Source of the DNA: Myxococcales bacterium
GTDB taxonomy: Bacteria > Myxococcota > UBA727 > VGSZ01
Length of the DNA stretch: 61,819 nt
Direction: 5' to 3'
Assembly: GCA_023248635.1 (NCBI GenBank)
Contig: JAHFED010000037.1
Span: 1 to 61,819, forward strand
The first letter of the stretch is position 1; every line of letters begins with the position of its first letter. Position numbers and translations under genes: made by a program. The notes beneath the pieces were generated by a model. That model saw only the letters and a list, made by a program, of their open reading frames with translations. It did not search any database and had not been told where the DNA came from. Of this stretch, positions 36,656 to 44,693 are shown piece by piece.

Positions 36656-37150
36656 GTCCCCGATCTCGGGGAACTTCGACCGCGGAGCGGTCTCGTTCAT
36701 CTCCGTCGGGGATGCTCTTCTGGGAGGTCTGGTGCAGAGCTCCCCCCGCGCCGGCGGAGCCGGACGCGGGGCCCCCCACCAACTCCGCGTTCCGCGGGCG
36801 CGCTTCACGCGCATCATCCCGCGTCTTTCCCAGCTCGGAACGCGGTCGAACATCAAGCGGACGCGGGATGATGCAGACCTCCCCCCACGCCGGCGGAGCC
36901 GGACGCGGGCCCCCCCACCAACTCCGCGTTCCGCGGGCGCGCTGCACGCGCATTATCCCGCGTCTTTCCCAGCTCGGAACGCGGTCGAACATCAAGCGGA
37001 CGCGGGATGATGCAGACCTCCCCCCACGCCGGCGGAGCCGGACGCGGGCCCCCCCACCAACTCTCCGCGTTCCGCGGGCGCGCTTCACGCGCATCATCCC
37101 GCGTCCTTCCCAGCTCGGAACGCGGTCGAACATCAAGCGGACCCGGGATT
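36656..37150 (+). repeat. Family C repeat: palindromic head plus three 139-bp tandem units
   Basis: The head (to about 36720) pairs tccccga with tcgggga around gaccg/cggtc. Three tail units follow, with ccggcggagccgg beginning at 36751, 36890 and 37029, so the period is 139 bp. Each tail has an 11-bp stem catcccgcgtc/gacgcgggatg around a ~38-nt loop, slightly changed in the second and last units. With family D this fills the 680-bp gap between thrS and the next gene; no protein gene is supported there. Confidence 0.93.
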
Positions 37151-37179
37151 AGGCCGCCCGCTTCGTGCTAGAGGCGACC

Positions 37180-38337
37180 ATGCTCGCCCTCGCTCTGGCC
37201 TTCGTCGTCGCCGCCGAACCCCCGCGGCTCATCGTCTTGAACCCCGTCGCTGCCGCTGATCTCGCGGGCGGTATCGAGCTGGCGCGCACCCTGGGCGAGA
37301 TGGCAGGGACCGCGGCCGTCGACGTCGGCGGCTTCGCGGTGCTGAGCGAGTCCGATCTGAAGAGCGCCCTGGACTTCGAGGCCAACCGTCAGCTCATGGG
37401 CTGCAGCGAGGGCAGCTGCCTGGCCGAGATTGCCGAAGGCGTCGACGCCCGCTTCGTGATTTCCGGGCGCGTGTCGCCCTTGGGGACGACGACGGTCATC
37501 TACCTCTCCCTGTTCGATCGCGACAAAACCGCGGCGGTGAAGAAGACCCAAACGGTGCTCTCGACCCTCTCGCAGGCGCCGGCGGCCGTGGGGGAAGCTG
37601 TGGCCTCCCTGCTGGGTGCGGCTCGCAGTGCGCTCGCCAACAAACCCCTGGGAACCAAGGTCGCCGGCGTCGAATTCGTCGACGTCGCGGCATCGAATCT
37701 TCCGATGGACGATCGCCTCGTGCCCGTGCCGGCCTTTGCGATTGCGCGCACCGAGACGACGGTGGAGCAGTACCAGTCCTGTGTGAAAGCGGGCGCTTGC
37801 ACCGTCCCCGATCGTTCTGTGTCCCCCTCGTGCAACGGCGCCGACAAAGCGCAGCACCCGGTGAATTGCTTAACCTGGATGCAGGCGCGCGATTTCTGCC
37901 GCTTCCTTGGCGGCCGCCTGCCGGAGTCCGTGGAGTGGCGCGCGGCTGCCCGGGGGGGCAGGAACGTGACCTATCCGTGGGGCGATGCTCCCCCCGACCG
38001 CACCCGCGTGAACTACTGCGACAAGAATTGCCCATCAGTGCTCACGACTCAGGAGCTGTCGATCTGGCGTGAGAACAGGTGGATCGACGACGGCGCCGAC
38101 GACGGCTTTGCCGCCACCGCCCCTGTGGGTTCGTTTGGAGCTGGCAACAACGCGTTGGGCCTCGTCGACCTTGCGGGCAATGTTTATGAGATGTGCGCCA
38201 ACGACCAAGATGTCGGGACCAAGGTCATGCACGGTGGCAGTTACGCGTTCACTCCGCCCTGGATGCGCATTGATGCGGTGAACCGCACCCGGGTGACGGC
38301 GGCGAGCCCCTTCGTCGGGTTCCGCTGCGTCCGCTGA
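37180..38337 (+). CDS. TolB-like N-terminal domain fused to FGE-sulfatase (SUMF1) domain
   Basis: 385 residues from ATG 37180 with GAGG upstream. A signal peptide (MLALALAFVVAAEP) is followed by a domain (about 15-150) like the small-molecule/TolB-N regions of myxobacterial proteins (FAVLSESDLKSAL, VDARFVISGRVS). Residues about 165-385 form a formylglycine-generating-enzyme-like fold: AIARTETTVEQYQSCV, PVNCLTWMQARDFCRFLGGRLP, WGDAPPDRTRVNYCD and HGGSYAF then FVGFRCVR. In these non-sulfatase members the fold often binds or modifies other targets. It occupies the place where infC is normally found. Confidence 0.85.
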   Translation: MLALALAFVVAAEPPRLIVLNPVAAADLAGGIELARTLGEMAGTAAVDVGGFAVLSESDLKSALDFEANRQLMGCSEGSCLAEIAEGVDARFVISGRVSPLGTTTVIYLSLFDRDKTAAVKKTQTVLSTLSQAPAAVGEAVASLLGAARSALANKPLGTKVAGVEFVDVAASNLPMDDRLVPVPAFAIARTETTVEQYQSCVKAGACTVPDRSVSPSCNGADKAQHPVNCLTWMQARDFCRFLGGRLPESVEWRAAARGGRNVTYPWGDAPPDRTRVNYCDKNCPSVLTTQELSIWRENRWIDDGADDGFAATAPVGSFGAGNNALGLVDLAGNVYEMCANDQDVGTKVMHGGSYAFTPPWMRIDAVNRTRVTAASPFVGFRCVR

Positions 38338-38350
38338 GCGTGCCGCCACG

Positions 38351-38504
38351 TTAGCAGGGTGCGGAAAAACTCCGTTTTTCGCACCCTGCTGTACTTCCGG
38401 AGGGTCTGTCCCAGACCCTCCCTCGTCGAGGCGAAGCCTCGACGAGCCTCCCTCCCAAGGACGCGTCTTCTGCCTCAAAACTGCGTTTTTCAGCAGCCTG
38501 TTAG
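38351..38504. mobile_element. Family E: MITE-like element with imperfect terminal inverted repeats
   Basis: About 154 bp, no coding capacity. Left end ttagcagggtgcggaaaaac and, on the other strand, right end ctaacaggctgctgaaaaac match at roughly three quarters of ~27 positions. Inside are three strong hairpins: agcagggtgcg...cgcaccctgct, ggagggtctg-tc-cagaccctcc and ctcgtcgaggc-gaa-gcctcgacgag. The tag/tta edges could be a target duplication. The rest of the gap (38505-38709) before rpmI has short GC hairpins but no gene. Confidence 0.65.
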
Positions 38505-38709
38505 GGCGGATTGCGGGCCCAAAGACAAGACGAGTTTTGGTCATGATGGCCCTTCGGGCGCTGTACTGCTGACGCTGGCGGGCTCCGCCCCCGCGAAGTC
38601 GCCAAGCTCCAGCACGTCGCCGTCGGCTGCTTCCCACTTGCGTCTGGCCAGCGCTCGGCTAGACGAGACCTCCCCTCAGAGATCGTCGAGAGACGTCGGA
38701 GCCGAAGCC

Positions 38710-38931
38710 GTGGCGAAGAATTTCAAGAAGAAGCCCAAGATGAAGACCAACCGCTCAGCGGCCAAGCGCTTCAGCGTGACGGGGACGGGTCTCATCAAGT
38801 TTGGCGCCAAGGGCCACCGCCACTGCCTCAGCAACAAGAGCCGCAAGCACAACCGCGCCCTCAAGAAGGTCCGCTACATGAACAAGGGCGACTCGGCCCG
38901 CGTGGCGCGCCAGATCCCCTATCTCTTCTGA
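38710..38931 (+). CDS. rpmI: 50S ribosomal protein L35
   Basis: 73 residues. Family core PKMKTNRSAAKRFSVTGTG, AKGHRHCLSNKSRKHNR. The GTG at 38710 has GGAG eight bases upstream and was preferred; an ATG at 38740 would start directly at MKTNRS and lose the basic KNFKKKPK lead. The frame is open far upstream but that region is a repeat and non-coding in look. In most bacteria rpmI follows infC; here the preceding gene is FGE-like. rplT follows after 117 bp, which is wider than normal. Confidence 0.95.
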   Translation: MAKNFKKKPKMKTNRSAAKRFSVTGTGLIKFGAKGHRHCLSNKSRKHNRALKKVRYMNKGDSARVARQIPYLF

Positions 38932-39048
38932 AGCCGACCCTGGGACGCAGCGCGGTCGCCGTCGACTGGATGCGCCCAAGGTCCTGATGTCGATCGTTTT
39001 TTCATTGGTTTCTTGGGACCCGCGGGTCTCGTTCACCGGAGTCGGAAC

Positions 39049-39396
39049 ATGGCCAGGGTCAAAGGCGGACCAAAGACGCGCCGCCGTCACAAGCGCATTC
39101 TGAAGATGGCGAAGGGCTACTACGGCTCGCGCCGGACAATGTTCTACATCGCCAACGAGACGGTCGAGCGCGCGCTCCAATACGCGTTCCGTGATCGCAA
39201 AGTGAAGAAGCGGGATTTCCGCAAGCTCTGGATCCAGCGCATCAACGCCGCAGTCCGTCCCCATGGGCTGAGCTACAGCGCGTTCATCGACAAGCTGAAG
39301 AAGAACAACGTCGCTCTCGATCGCCGCGTGCTCTCCAAGCTTGCGAACGTCGATCCGGCGGGCTTCGACGCCGTCGTCGCGCTCGTCAAGGGCTGA
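39049..39396 (+). CDS. rplT: 50S ribosomal protein L20
   Basis: 115 residues starting MARVKGGPKTRRRHKRILK, with GGAG nine bases before the ATG. Other family blocks are GYYGSRRTMFYIANE, RDFRKLWIQRINAA and GLSYSAFIDKLKKNN. It binds 23S rRNA early in assembly and represses the rpmI-rplT operon in several bacteria. A strong terminator follows, so rplT seems to end the first half of the cluster. Confidence 0.97.
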   Translation: MARVKGGPKTRRRHKRILKMAKGYYGSRRTMFYIANETVERALQYAFRDRKVKKRDFRKLWIQRINAAVRPHGLSYSAFIDKLKKNNVALDRRVLSKLANVDPAGFDAVVALVKG

Positions 39397-39416
39397 GCTC
39401 CAGCACCACAGCTGAG

Positions 39417-39465
39417 GAAAACACGGATCGGTTCGTCGTCGACGAAGCGATCCGTGTTTTTTTTA
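39417..39465 (+). terminator. Rho-independent terminator after rplT
   Basis: aacacggatcg-gttcg pairs with gaagcgatccgtgtt and is followed directly by a run of eight or more T. It lies 21 bp after the rplT stop and is the clearest intrinsic terminator in the window. It separates rpmI-rplT from pheST. Confidence 0.93.
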
Positions 39466-39524
39466 CGTTGGCCTTCACGACGCGCCCGCGTCTTGAACCG
39501 TCAGAACTTCAAGACGAGTCCCTT

Positions 39525-39895
39525 CCTCATCCCCGATCTCGCTGAACTTCGTTCACCGAGGTCGGAGATGTTCTTCCTGGAGGGTCTGATCCCCGATCTC
39601 GTTGAACTTCGACCGCGGACCGGTCTCGTTCATCTCCGTCGGGGATGCCCTTCTGGGAGGTCTGGTGCAGACCTCCCCCCGCGCCGGCGGAGCCGGACGC
39701 GGGGCCCCCCACCAACTCCGCGTTCCGCGGGCGCGCTTCACGCGCATCATCCCGCGTCTTCCCATCTCGGAACGCGGTCGAACATCAAGCGGACGCGGGA
39801 TGATGCAGACCCTCCCCACGCCGGCGAAGCCGGACGGTGGGGCCCCACCCAACTCCGCTTCGCGCGCGCTCCCCGCGCCTGAGCGAACTTCAACT
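39525..39895 (+). repeat. Family C repeats between rplT and pheS
   Basis: A degenerate head at about 39529-39590 (catccccgatctcgctgaac) is followed by a second head at 39590-39650 and about one and a half tail units with ccggcggagccgg and cgcgggatgatg. The last tail has diverged. A short inverted repeat of the family A hairpin type lies just before, at 39489-39516. The stretch 39896-40009 holds only the pheS leader; no gene is seen in 39466-40009. Confidence 0.88.
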
Positions 39896-40009
39896 GGACT
39901 TGGGATCAGTGCTCGCGGGACGTACGGCAGACGCGGGTTTCGTCGACGTCGAAGACAGGGTACGAGGTGCCTCCTGTCCTGTCCTGTCCTGCCTGCTCGG
40001 AGCGTGTGC

Positions 40010-41098
40010 GTGACCCTTGCCGAGATCGAGACCCTGCTCGTTCAAAGCTTCGCCGAAGCCAAGGCCGCACTGGGGTCTGCCAGCACCCCTGCGGAGCTCG
40101 AGGCCGCCCGCGTGCAGTTTCTGGGACAGAAGGGATTCATCCAGACCGCGAAAAAATCCGTCGGCCAGCTGAAGGACGTCGCCGACAAGAAGGCGGCGGG
40201 CAAGCTGTGCAACGACAAAGACCGGGAGCTGCAAGAGGCTTTTCAGCAAAGCGCGACCCAGCTCGAAGAGAGGGCGCGCGAAGCTGAGCTGGCCACGCGC
40301 CTCGACGTCACCCTGCCGGGACGCCGGGCCCGCCGTGGCCACCGCCACCCTCTGTCGGCGACGTGTGATGACATACTCGCGGTGCTCTCTGGCCTGGGCT
40401 TTCAACCCGCTGAGGGGCCCGAGGTCGAGCACGACTTCTACAATTTCGAAGCCCTCAACATGCCGAAGGACCACCCCGCCCGCGACATGCAGGACACCTT
40501 CTATGTGCAAACGAGCGAAGGCGAAGGCGACGTCGTCTTGCGCACCCACACGAGCCCGGTGCAGGCGCGCACCATGTTGGCGGCGGGCAAGCCTCCGATC
40601 CGCATCTCTTGCCACGGCCGCGTCTACCGCAAGGACGAGGACACGACCCACAGCCCGATGTTCCACCAGATCAAAGGTCTGTACGTCGACAAAGACGTCA
40701 CGTTCGCCGACCTCAAGGGCACCCTGCAGCTCTTCGCCGAACGCATCTTCGTCGCCGGCACGCGGGTGCGTCTGCGGCCGAGCTTTTTCCCGTTCACCGA
40801 GCCCAGCGTCGAAGTCGACATCTCCTGCTTCGCCTGCGGCGGGCTTGGACAGGGCGGAACCTCGACCAACGACGAGGGCCGCTGTCGGCTGTGCAAGGCC
40901 ACGGGCTTCATCGAGATCATGGGCGCGGGCATGGTCGATCCCGAGGTCTTCAAGGCGTGCAAGCTCGATCCCGATCAGGTCTCCGGCTTCGCCTTCGGCA
41001 TCGGCGTCGAACGGGTCGCGATGCTGCGATACGGCATTTCGGACATCCGTCTTTTGTATGAAAATGATGAGCGATTTCTGGCCCAATTTCCATCATAG
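40010..41098 (+). CDS. pheS: Phenylalanyl-tRNA synthetase alpha subunit
   Basis: 362 residues. GTG 40010 was chosen because GGAG lies seven bases upstream; GTG 40004 would be too close. The N-terminal coiled coil (1-90) is followed by the class II core with VEHDFYNFEALNMP, HTSPVQARTML, GRVYRKDEDTTHSPMFHQ and FAFGIGVERVAMLRYGI. The segment CFACGGLGQGG...CRLCKATG forms a Cys4 knob as in many bacterial PheS. It pairs with PheT as an (alpha-beta)2 enzyme. Confidence 0.97.
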   Translation: MTLAEIETLLVQSFAEAKAALGSASTPAELEAARVQFLGQKGFIQTAKKSVGQLKDVADKKAAGKLCNDKDRELQEAFQQSATQLEERAREAELATRLDVTLPGRRARRGHRHPLSATCDDILAVLSGLGFQPAEGPEVEHDFYNFEALNMPKDHPARDMQDTFYVQTSEGEGDVVLRTHTSPVQARTMLAAGKPPIRISCHGRVYRKDEDTTHSPMFHQIKGLYVDKDVTFADLKGTLQLFAERIFVAGTRVRLRPSFFPFTEPSVEVDISCFACGGLGQGGTSTNDEGRCRLCKATGFIEIMGAGMVDPEVFKACKLDPDQVSGFAFGIGVERVAMLRYGISDIRLLYENDERFLAQFPS

Positions 41099-41185
41099 GG
41101 CAACGGCGGCGTCGACGTCGTCCCGCTCTTGTTTCTCGATCTCGTGCGGCCTGTGAAGGCAAAAGAACGTAACCAGGGGTGTTGA

Positions 41186-43777
41186 ATGCAGGTCAGCGGG
41201 AAGTGGCTCGCCGAGCTCGTGGACCTGCCCAAGGACACCACGCCTCAACAGATCGCCGACAAGCTGACGGCCGCTGGGCTCGAGGTCGAGGCCGTCACCG
41301 ATCTCAGCGCCGCGCTGAAGGGCGTCATCGTCGCCCGCGTGCTGGCATGCGTTGCCCACCCCGGCGCGGACAAGCTCAAGCTCTGCAAGGTCGATGGCGG
41401 GAGCGCCACCCCCGATGGTGCCGTCGACGTCGTCTGCGGCGCAGCCAACGTCTTCGCTGGCGCCTTGGTGTGCTTCGCCACCCCAGGCACCGTGCTGCCC
41501 GGCGGCAAGTCCATCGCCGTGGCCACGGTTCGCGGCGTGACCAGCCACGGAATGCTCTGCTCCGCCAGCGAGCTCGGACTCACCTCGAGCGCAACCCCGG
41601 CGTCGGATCCGAGCTCAGACGGCTTGGTGCTGCTTCCGGAGGGCGACGGTTTCTCCATCGGCGCCCCCGCGAGCATGGCCATCGGCCGTGACGACGTCGT
41701 CTATACCATCGGGGTCACCCCCAACCGGCCCGACGCCCTCTCCCACCTCGGCGTGGCCCGCGAGCTCGCCGCGGCCTTTCGCTCCCGCTTGAAGGCCCAG
41801 GCGCCGACCTGCGCCGAGCGCGGCGGACCCATCGACACCCTCGCCACCGTGACCATCGAAGACGTCGACGGATGCCCGCGCTACGCCTGCCGCGTCATCG
41901 AAGACGTCGTCGTTGGACGGTCCCCTCGTCACATTCAGGCCCGACTCGCTGCCGTCGGCATCCGCAGCATCAACAACATCGTCGACGTCACCAATCTGGT
42001 GATGATGGAGCGCGGCATTCCCCTGCACGCTTTCGACCTCGACAAGATCGCCAAACAGGGGACGCGGGCGGCCATCGTGGTGCGCGACGCGCGTCCGGGC
42101 GAACTGCTCGTCACCCTCGATGGCAAAGAGCGCTTGCTCGTCGAAGGCGACGTCGTCATCGCCGACACCGCCGGCGAAGGAAGGGCCATTGCGCTCGGTG
42201 GGGTCATGGGCGGACGCGACACCGAGGTCACCCCGACCACGACGCGCATTCTGCTCGAATCGGCGCACTTCAACGCGGCTCGGGTGCGGCGCACGGCGCG
42301 ACGCCTCGATCTGCACTCCGAGGCCAGCCACCGCTTCGAAAGGGGGGCCGATCCCAATGGCGTGTTGCAGTCCCTCGACCGCGCCGCGGCGCTGGTCGCC
42401 GAATTCTCCGCGATCGTGATGCGCGAGGTCTCTGGCAAAGAACCCAAAGGTCGCGTGGCCCGCGGCGTCATCGACAGCTACCCGAAAAAGATTGCGCCCG
42501 TCCTCGTCACCTTGAGGCCGCGGCGTGCCGCCCAACTCCTGGGCGTGCCGCCCAAGCTCGTCGATGAGACCAGCGCCTCCAAGCTGCTCCTGTCTTTGGG
42601 CCTCGAGGTCGAGGGGCGTGAGGCCGAAGCCATCCGCTTTCGCGTGCCCACCTTTCGGCCCGACCTCACCCGCGAGGTCGATCTCATCGAAGAGCTGCTG
42701 CGGCTGCTCGGCATGGACCTAATCCCCGCCACCCTGCCTACGCGATCCGGCGAGAACGAGAGCGTGCTCTTCGATGCGCGCCGCCACCGCGCCTTGTTGC
42801 TGGGACGACGTGCCCTGGCCGCATCTGGCTACGACGAAGCCGTCAACCTGGCCTTTGCCTCACCCGCTGACATCGCGGCTTTTGGCGCCACCGACGACGT
42901 CATCCGCCTCAAGAATCCTCTGGGCGAGGAGCGCAGCTTGCTGCGTCGCTCGTTGTTGCCGGGGCTCGTGCAAAACGTTGCGCTCAACCACCGCCGCGGC
43001 ATCAGCGACGTGCGCTTGTACGAAGCCGGCGTCGTCTTTCTCGGTCGCAATCCAGAGGGCCGGACGCCGCGCCCCAACTCGCCCGCGGGCCCCACCGGCG
43101 CCGACGCCTTCGCCATCGAGCGCCCGCGTCTCGCCGGCATCGCCACCGGTTCCCGCTCGCCCTCCACCTTCGATCACAAAGCGGAGGCCTTGGACTTCTT
43201 CGACGTCAAAGGTCACCTCGAGGATCTGCTGGGCACGCTCGGCGCGACGGGCGTGTCGATGAGCGCTTTCGAGGGGCCTGAGGCACCCGTGTTCCTGCAC
43301 CCCCGCGCCGCCGCCCGCTTGAGCGTCGCCACCGACGCCGGCGCAGAGGTGTGCGGCTTGGTCGGTGAGCTTCATCCCGATCTCGCTGGCCGCTGGGGAC
43401 TGAAAAACCGCGCCGTCGTCTTCGACCTCGACACCGACGTGCTGGCCAGAGCCACGCGCTCGTTGATCGCTGCCCGCCCCCTGCCCCGCTTTCCCGCCGT
43501 GCGCCGCGACTTTGCCCTCGTCGTCGACGAGCGCGTGCCCGCCGCCGTCTTGCAGCGCGGTTTCGCCGACAACGCCGCCGTCGCCGGACTGCTCGAACAG
43601 GTCGAGATCTTCGACGTCTACCAGGGCAAGGGCGTGCCCCCCGGCAAGAAATCCGTCGCCGTCGGCGTCACGCTGCGCGCCGAAGATCGCACCCTCACCG
43701 ACGTCGACGTACAGCGTCTCCAAGATGCGCTGGTGGCCGGGGCCAAGGACCTGGGTGCCGAGGTGCGCGCGGGATGA
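41186..43777 (+). CDS. pheT: Phenylalanyl-tRNA synthetase beta subunit
   Basis: 863 residues; AGGGG upstream of ATG 41186. Domains: B1 with MQVSGKWLAELVDLP, tRNA-binding EMAP-like domain (about 45-155; AHPGADKLKLCKVDGG), B3/B4 editing domain (INNIVDVTNLVMMERGIPLH), B5 (LLGVPPKLV) and the C-terminal ferredoxin-fold anticodon domain (LPRFPAVRRDFALVVDE). Length is a little over the typical ~800. The 87-bp gap after pheS has no terminator. The next gene overlaps its stop (ATGA). Confidence 0.97.
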   Translation: MQVSGKWLAELVDLPKDTTPQQIADKLTAAGLEVEAVTDLSAALKGVIVARVLACVAHPGADKLKLCKVDGGSATPDGAVDVVCGAANVFAGALVCFATPGTVLPGGKSIAVATVRGVTSHGMLCSASELGLTSSATPASDPSSDGLVLLPEGDGFSIGAPASMAIGRDDVVYTIGVTPNRPDALSHLGVARELAAAFRSRLKAQAPTCAERGGPIDTLATVTIEDVDGCPRYACRVIEDVVVGRSPRHIQARLAAVGIRSINNIVDVTNLVMMERGIPLHAFDLDKIAKQGTRAAIVVRDARPGELLVTLDGKERLLVEGDVVIADTAGEGRAIALGGVMGGRDTEVTPTTTRILLESAHFNAARVRRTARRLDLHSEASHRFERGADPNGVLQSLDRAAALVAEFSAIVMREVSGKEPKGRVARGVIDSYPKKIAPVLVTLRPRRAAQLLGVPPKLVDETSASKLLLSLGLEVEGREAEAIRFRVPTFRPDLTREVDLIEELLRLLGMDLIPATLPTRSGENESVLFDARRHRALLLGRRALAASGYDEAVNLAFASPADIAAFGATDDVIRLKNPLGEERSLLRRSLLPGLVQNVALNHRRGISDVRLYEAGVVFLGRNPEGRTPRPNSPAGPTGADAFAIERPRLAGIATGSRSPSTFDHKAEALDFFDVKGHLEDLLGTLGATGVSMSAFEGPEAPVFLHPRAAARLSVATDAGAEVCGLVGELHPDLAGRWGLKNRAVVFDLDTDVLARATRSLIAARPLPRFPAVRRDFALVVDERVPAAVLQRGFADNAAVAGLLEQVEIFDVYQGKGVPPGKKSVAVGVTLRAEDRTLTDVDVQRLQDALVAGAKDLGAEVRAG

Positions 43778-44328
43778 GCGGGACGCCCGAAGCTTTCGTC
43801 GTGCAGCCCTACCGGTTGTCGAGCAAAGACGTTCGCCTCCTGACGCCGTTGCCGGCGCCACGGGCCCGTGGCCTCACCCTGCTTTCCATCCTCGCGTTGG
43901 TGTCGGCGCCCTTTTCCATCCCCACTTTTGGTCTGGGGGTCGGTCTCGGCGGCTTTTTGATCGTGGCCGCGCTGGTGTTGAACCGCCGGGGTTTCCGCGC
44001 GCGAGGGCCGTTGATCGCAGGCATCGTCTCCGTCGTCGTCGGCTGCGGCTCGGCGGGCGCCTGCGGCTGGTTCGTTTTGCGCACCGCGGAGGTGACGGGC
44101 CGCGACGAGCTGCGCCAGGATCGCGTGGAGGACCTCTTCGATCGCGCCTTTGAAGAGAGCGAAGAGGCCCCCAGCGGCCGGTCGCCGCATCCACCCCGGC
44201 CGCCCGCCAGTTCCCCAGGCCGGCCGGCGAACTCTCCAAGCGATCCACCCGCGGCAACGCGTGACGAGGGGGTGGCTCCCGATGCACACTCCCCACCGAC
44301 CCGCGGCCCAGCGGAGGAGCGTCGATGA
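43774..44328 (+). CDS. Small membrane protein with two TM segments (DUF4190-like)
   Basis: 184 residues; its ATG overlaps the pheT stop and its stop overlaps the ihfA start. Two or three hydrophobic segments (LTLLSILALVSAPFSIPTF, GLGGFLIVAALVL, LIAGIVSVVVGCG) resemble DUF4190-type small membrane domains. A charged stretch and a long Pro/Ser tail follow. The usual cluster has ihfA directly after pheT, so this gene is an addition. Function unknown; tight coupling implies stable co-expression. Confidence 0.8.
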   Translation: MSGTPEAFVVQPYRLSSKDVRLLTPLPAPRARGLTLLSILALVSAPFSIPTFGLGVGLGGFLIVAALVLNRRGFRARGPLIAGIVSVVVGCGSAGACGWFVLRTAEVTGRDELRQDRVEDLFDRAFEESEEAPSGRSPHPPRPPASSPGRPANSPSDPPAATRDEGVAPDAHSPPTRGPAEERR

Positions 44329-44693
44329 GCACCACCCGCACGATCACCAAGGCTGACCTCGTCGAGTCCGTCCACACCAAGGTGGGGTTTTCCAAGAAGG
44401 AATCCTCCGAGGTCGTCGAGCGGGTCTTCGAGACCATGAAGTCCACCCTCGAAAGCGGCGACGGGCTGAAGATCTCCGGCTTTGGCAAGTTCGACGTCCG
44501 CCGCAAAAACGCGCGGCGCGGGCGCAACCCCAAGACCGAGCAGGGCCTGATCATCCCTGAGCGCACCGTCGTCACCTTCAAGGCGAGCCAGGTCTTGAAG
44601 GCCGCCGTCGCTGGTGACGCGACCACCGCCGATGCGCCAGATGACGGCGACGCCAACGGCGCCACGAACATCCGGGGCACTGGCACCGGATGA
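44325..44693 (+). CDS. ihfA: Integration host factor alpha subunit
   Basis: 122 residues of the HU/IHF fold: ITKADLVESVHTKVGFSKKE, LESGDGLKISGFGKFDVR and the DNA arm ARRGRNPKTEQGLIIPERTV, with VVTFKASQVLK closing the core. A 30-residue acidic and Gly/Thr tail follows the normal end, which is unusual for IHF. It sits between the membrane-protein gene and the MerR gene with ATGA overlaps on both sides. The pheT-side location supports ihfA over hup. Confidence 0.93.
   Translation: MSTTRTITKADLVESVHTKVGFSKKESSEVVERVFETMKSTLESGDGLKISGFGKFDVRRKNARRGRNPKTEQGLIIPERTVVTFKASQVLKAAVAGDATTADAPDDGDANGATNIRGTGTG

Noticed and set aside
36620-37150. Proteins in the family C/D repeat region
   Set aside because: Open frames there are periodic translations of the 139-bp repeat on both strands and have no plausible start.
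38359-38709. N-terminal extension of L35 or a hidden infC
   Set aside because: The open frame runs through the MITE-like hairpins and has no IF3 motif; L35 has its own GGAG and GTG start.
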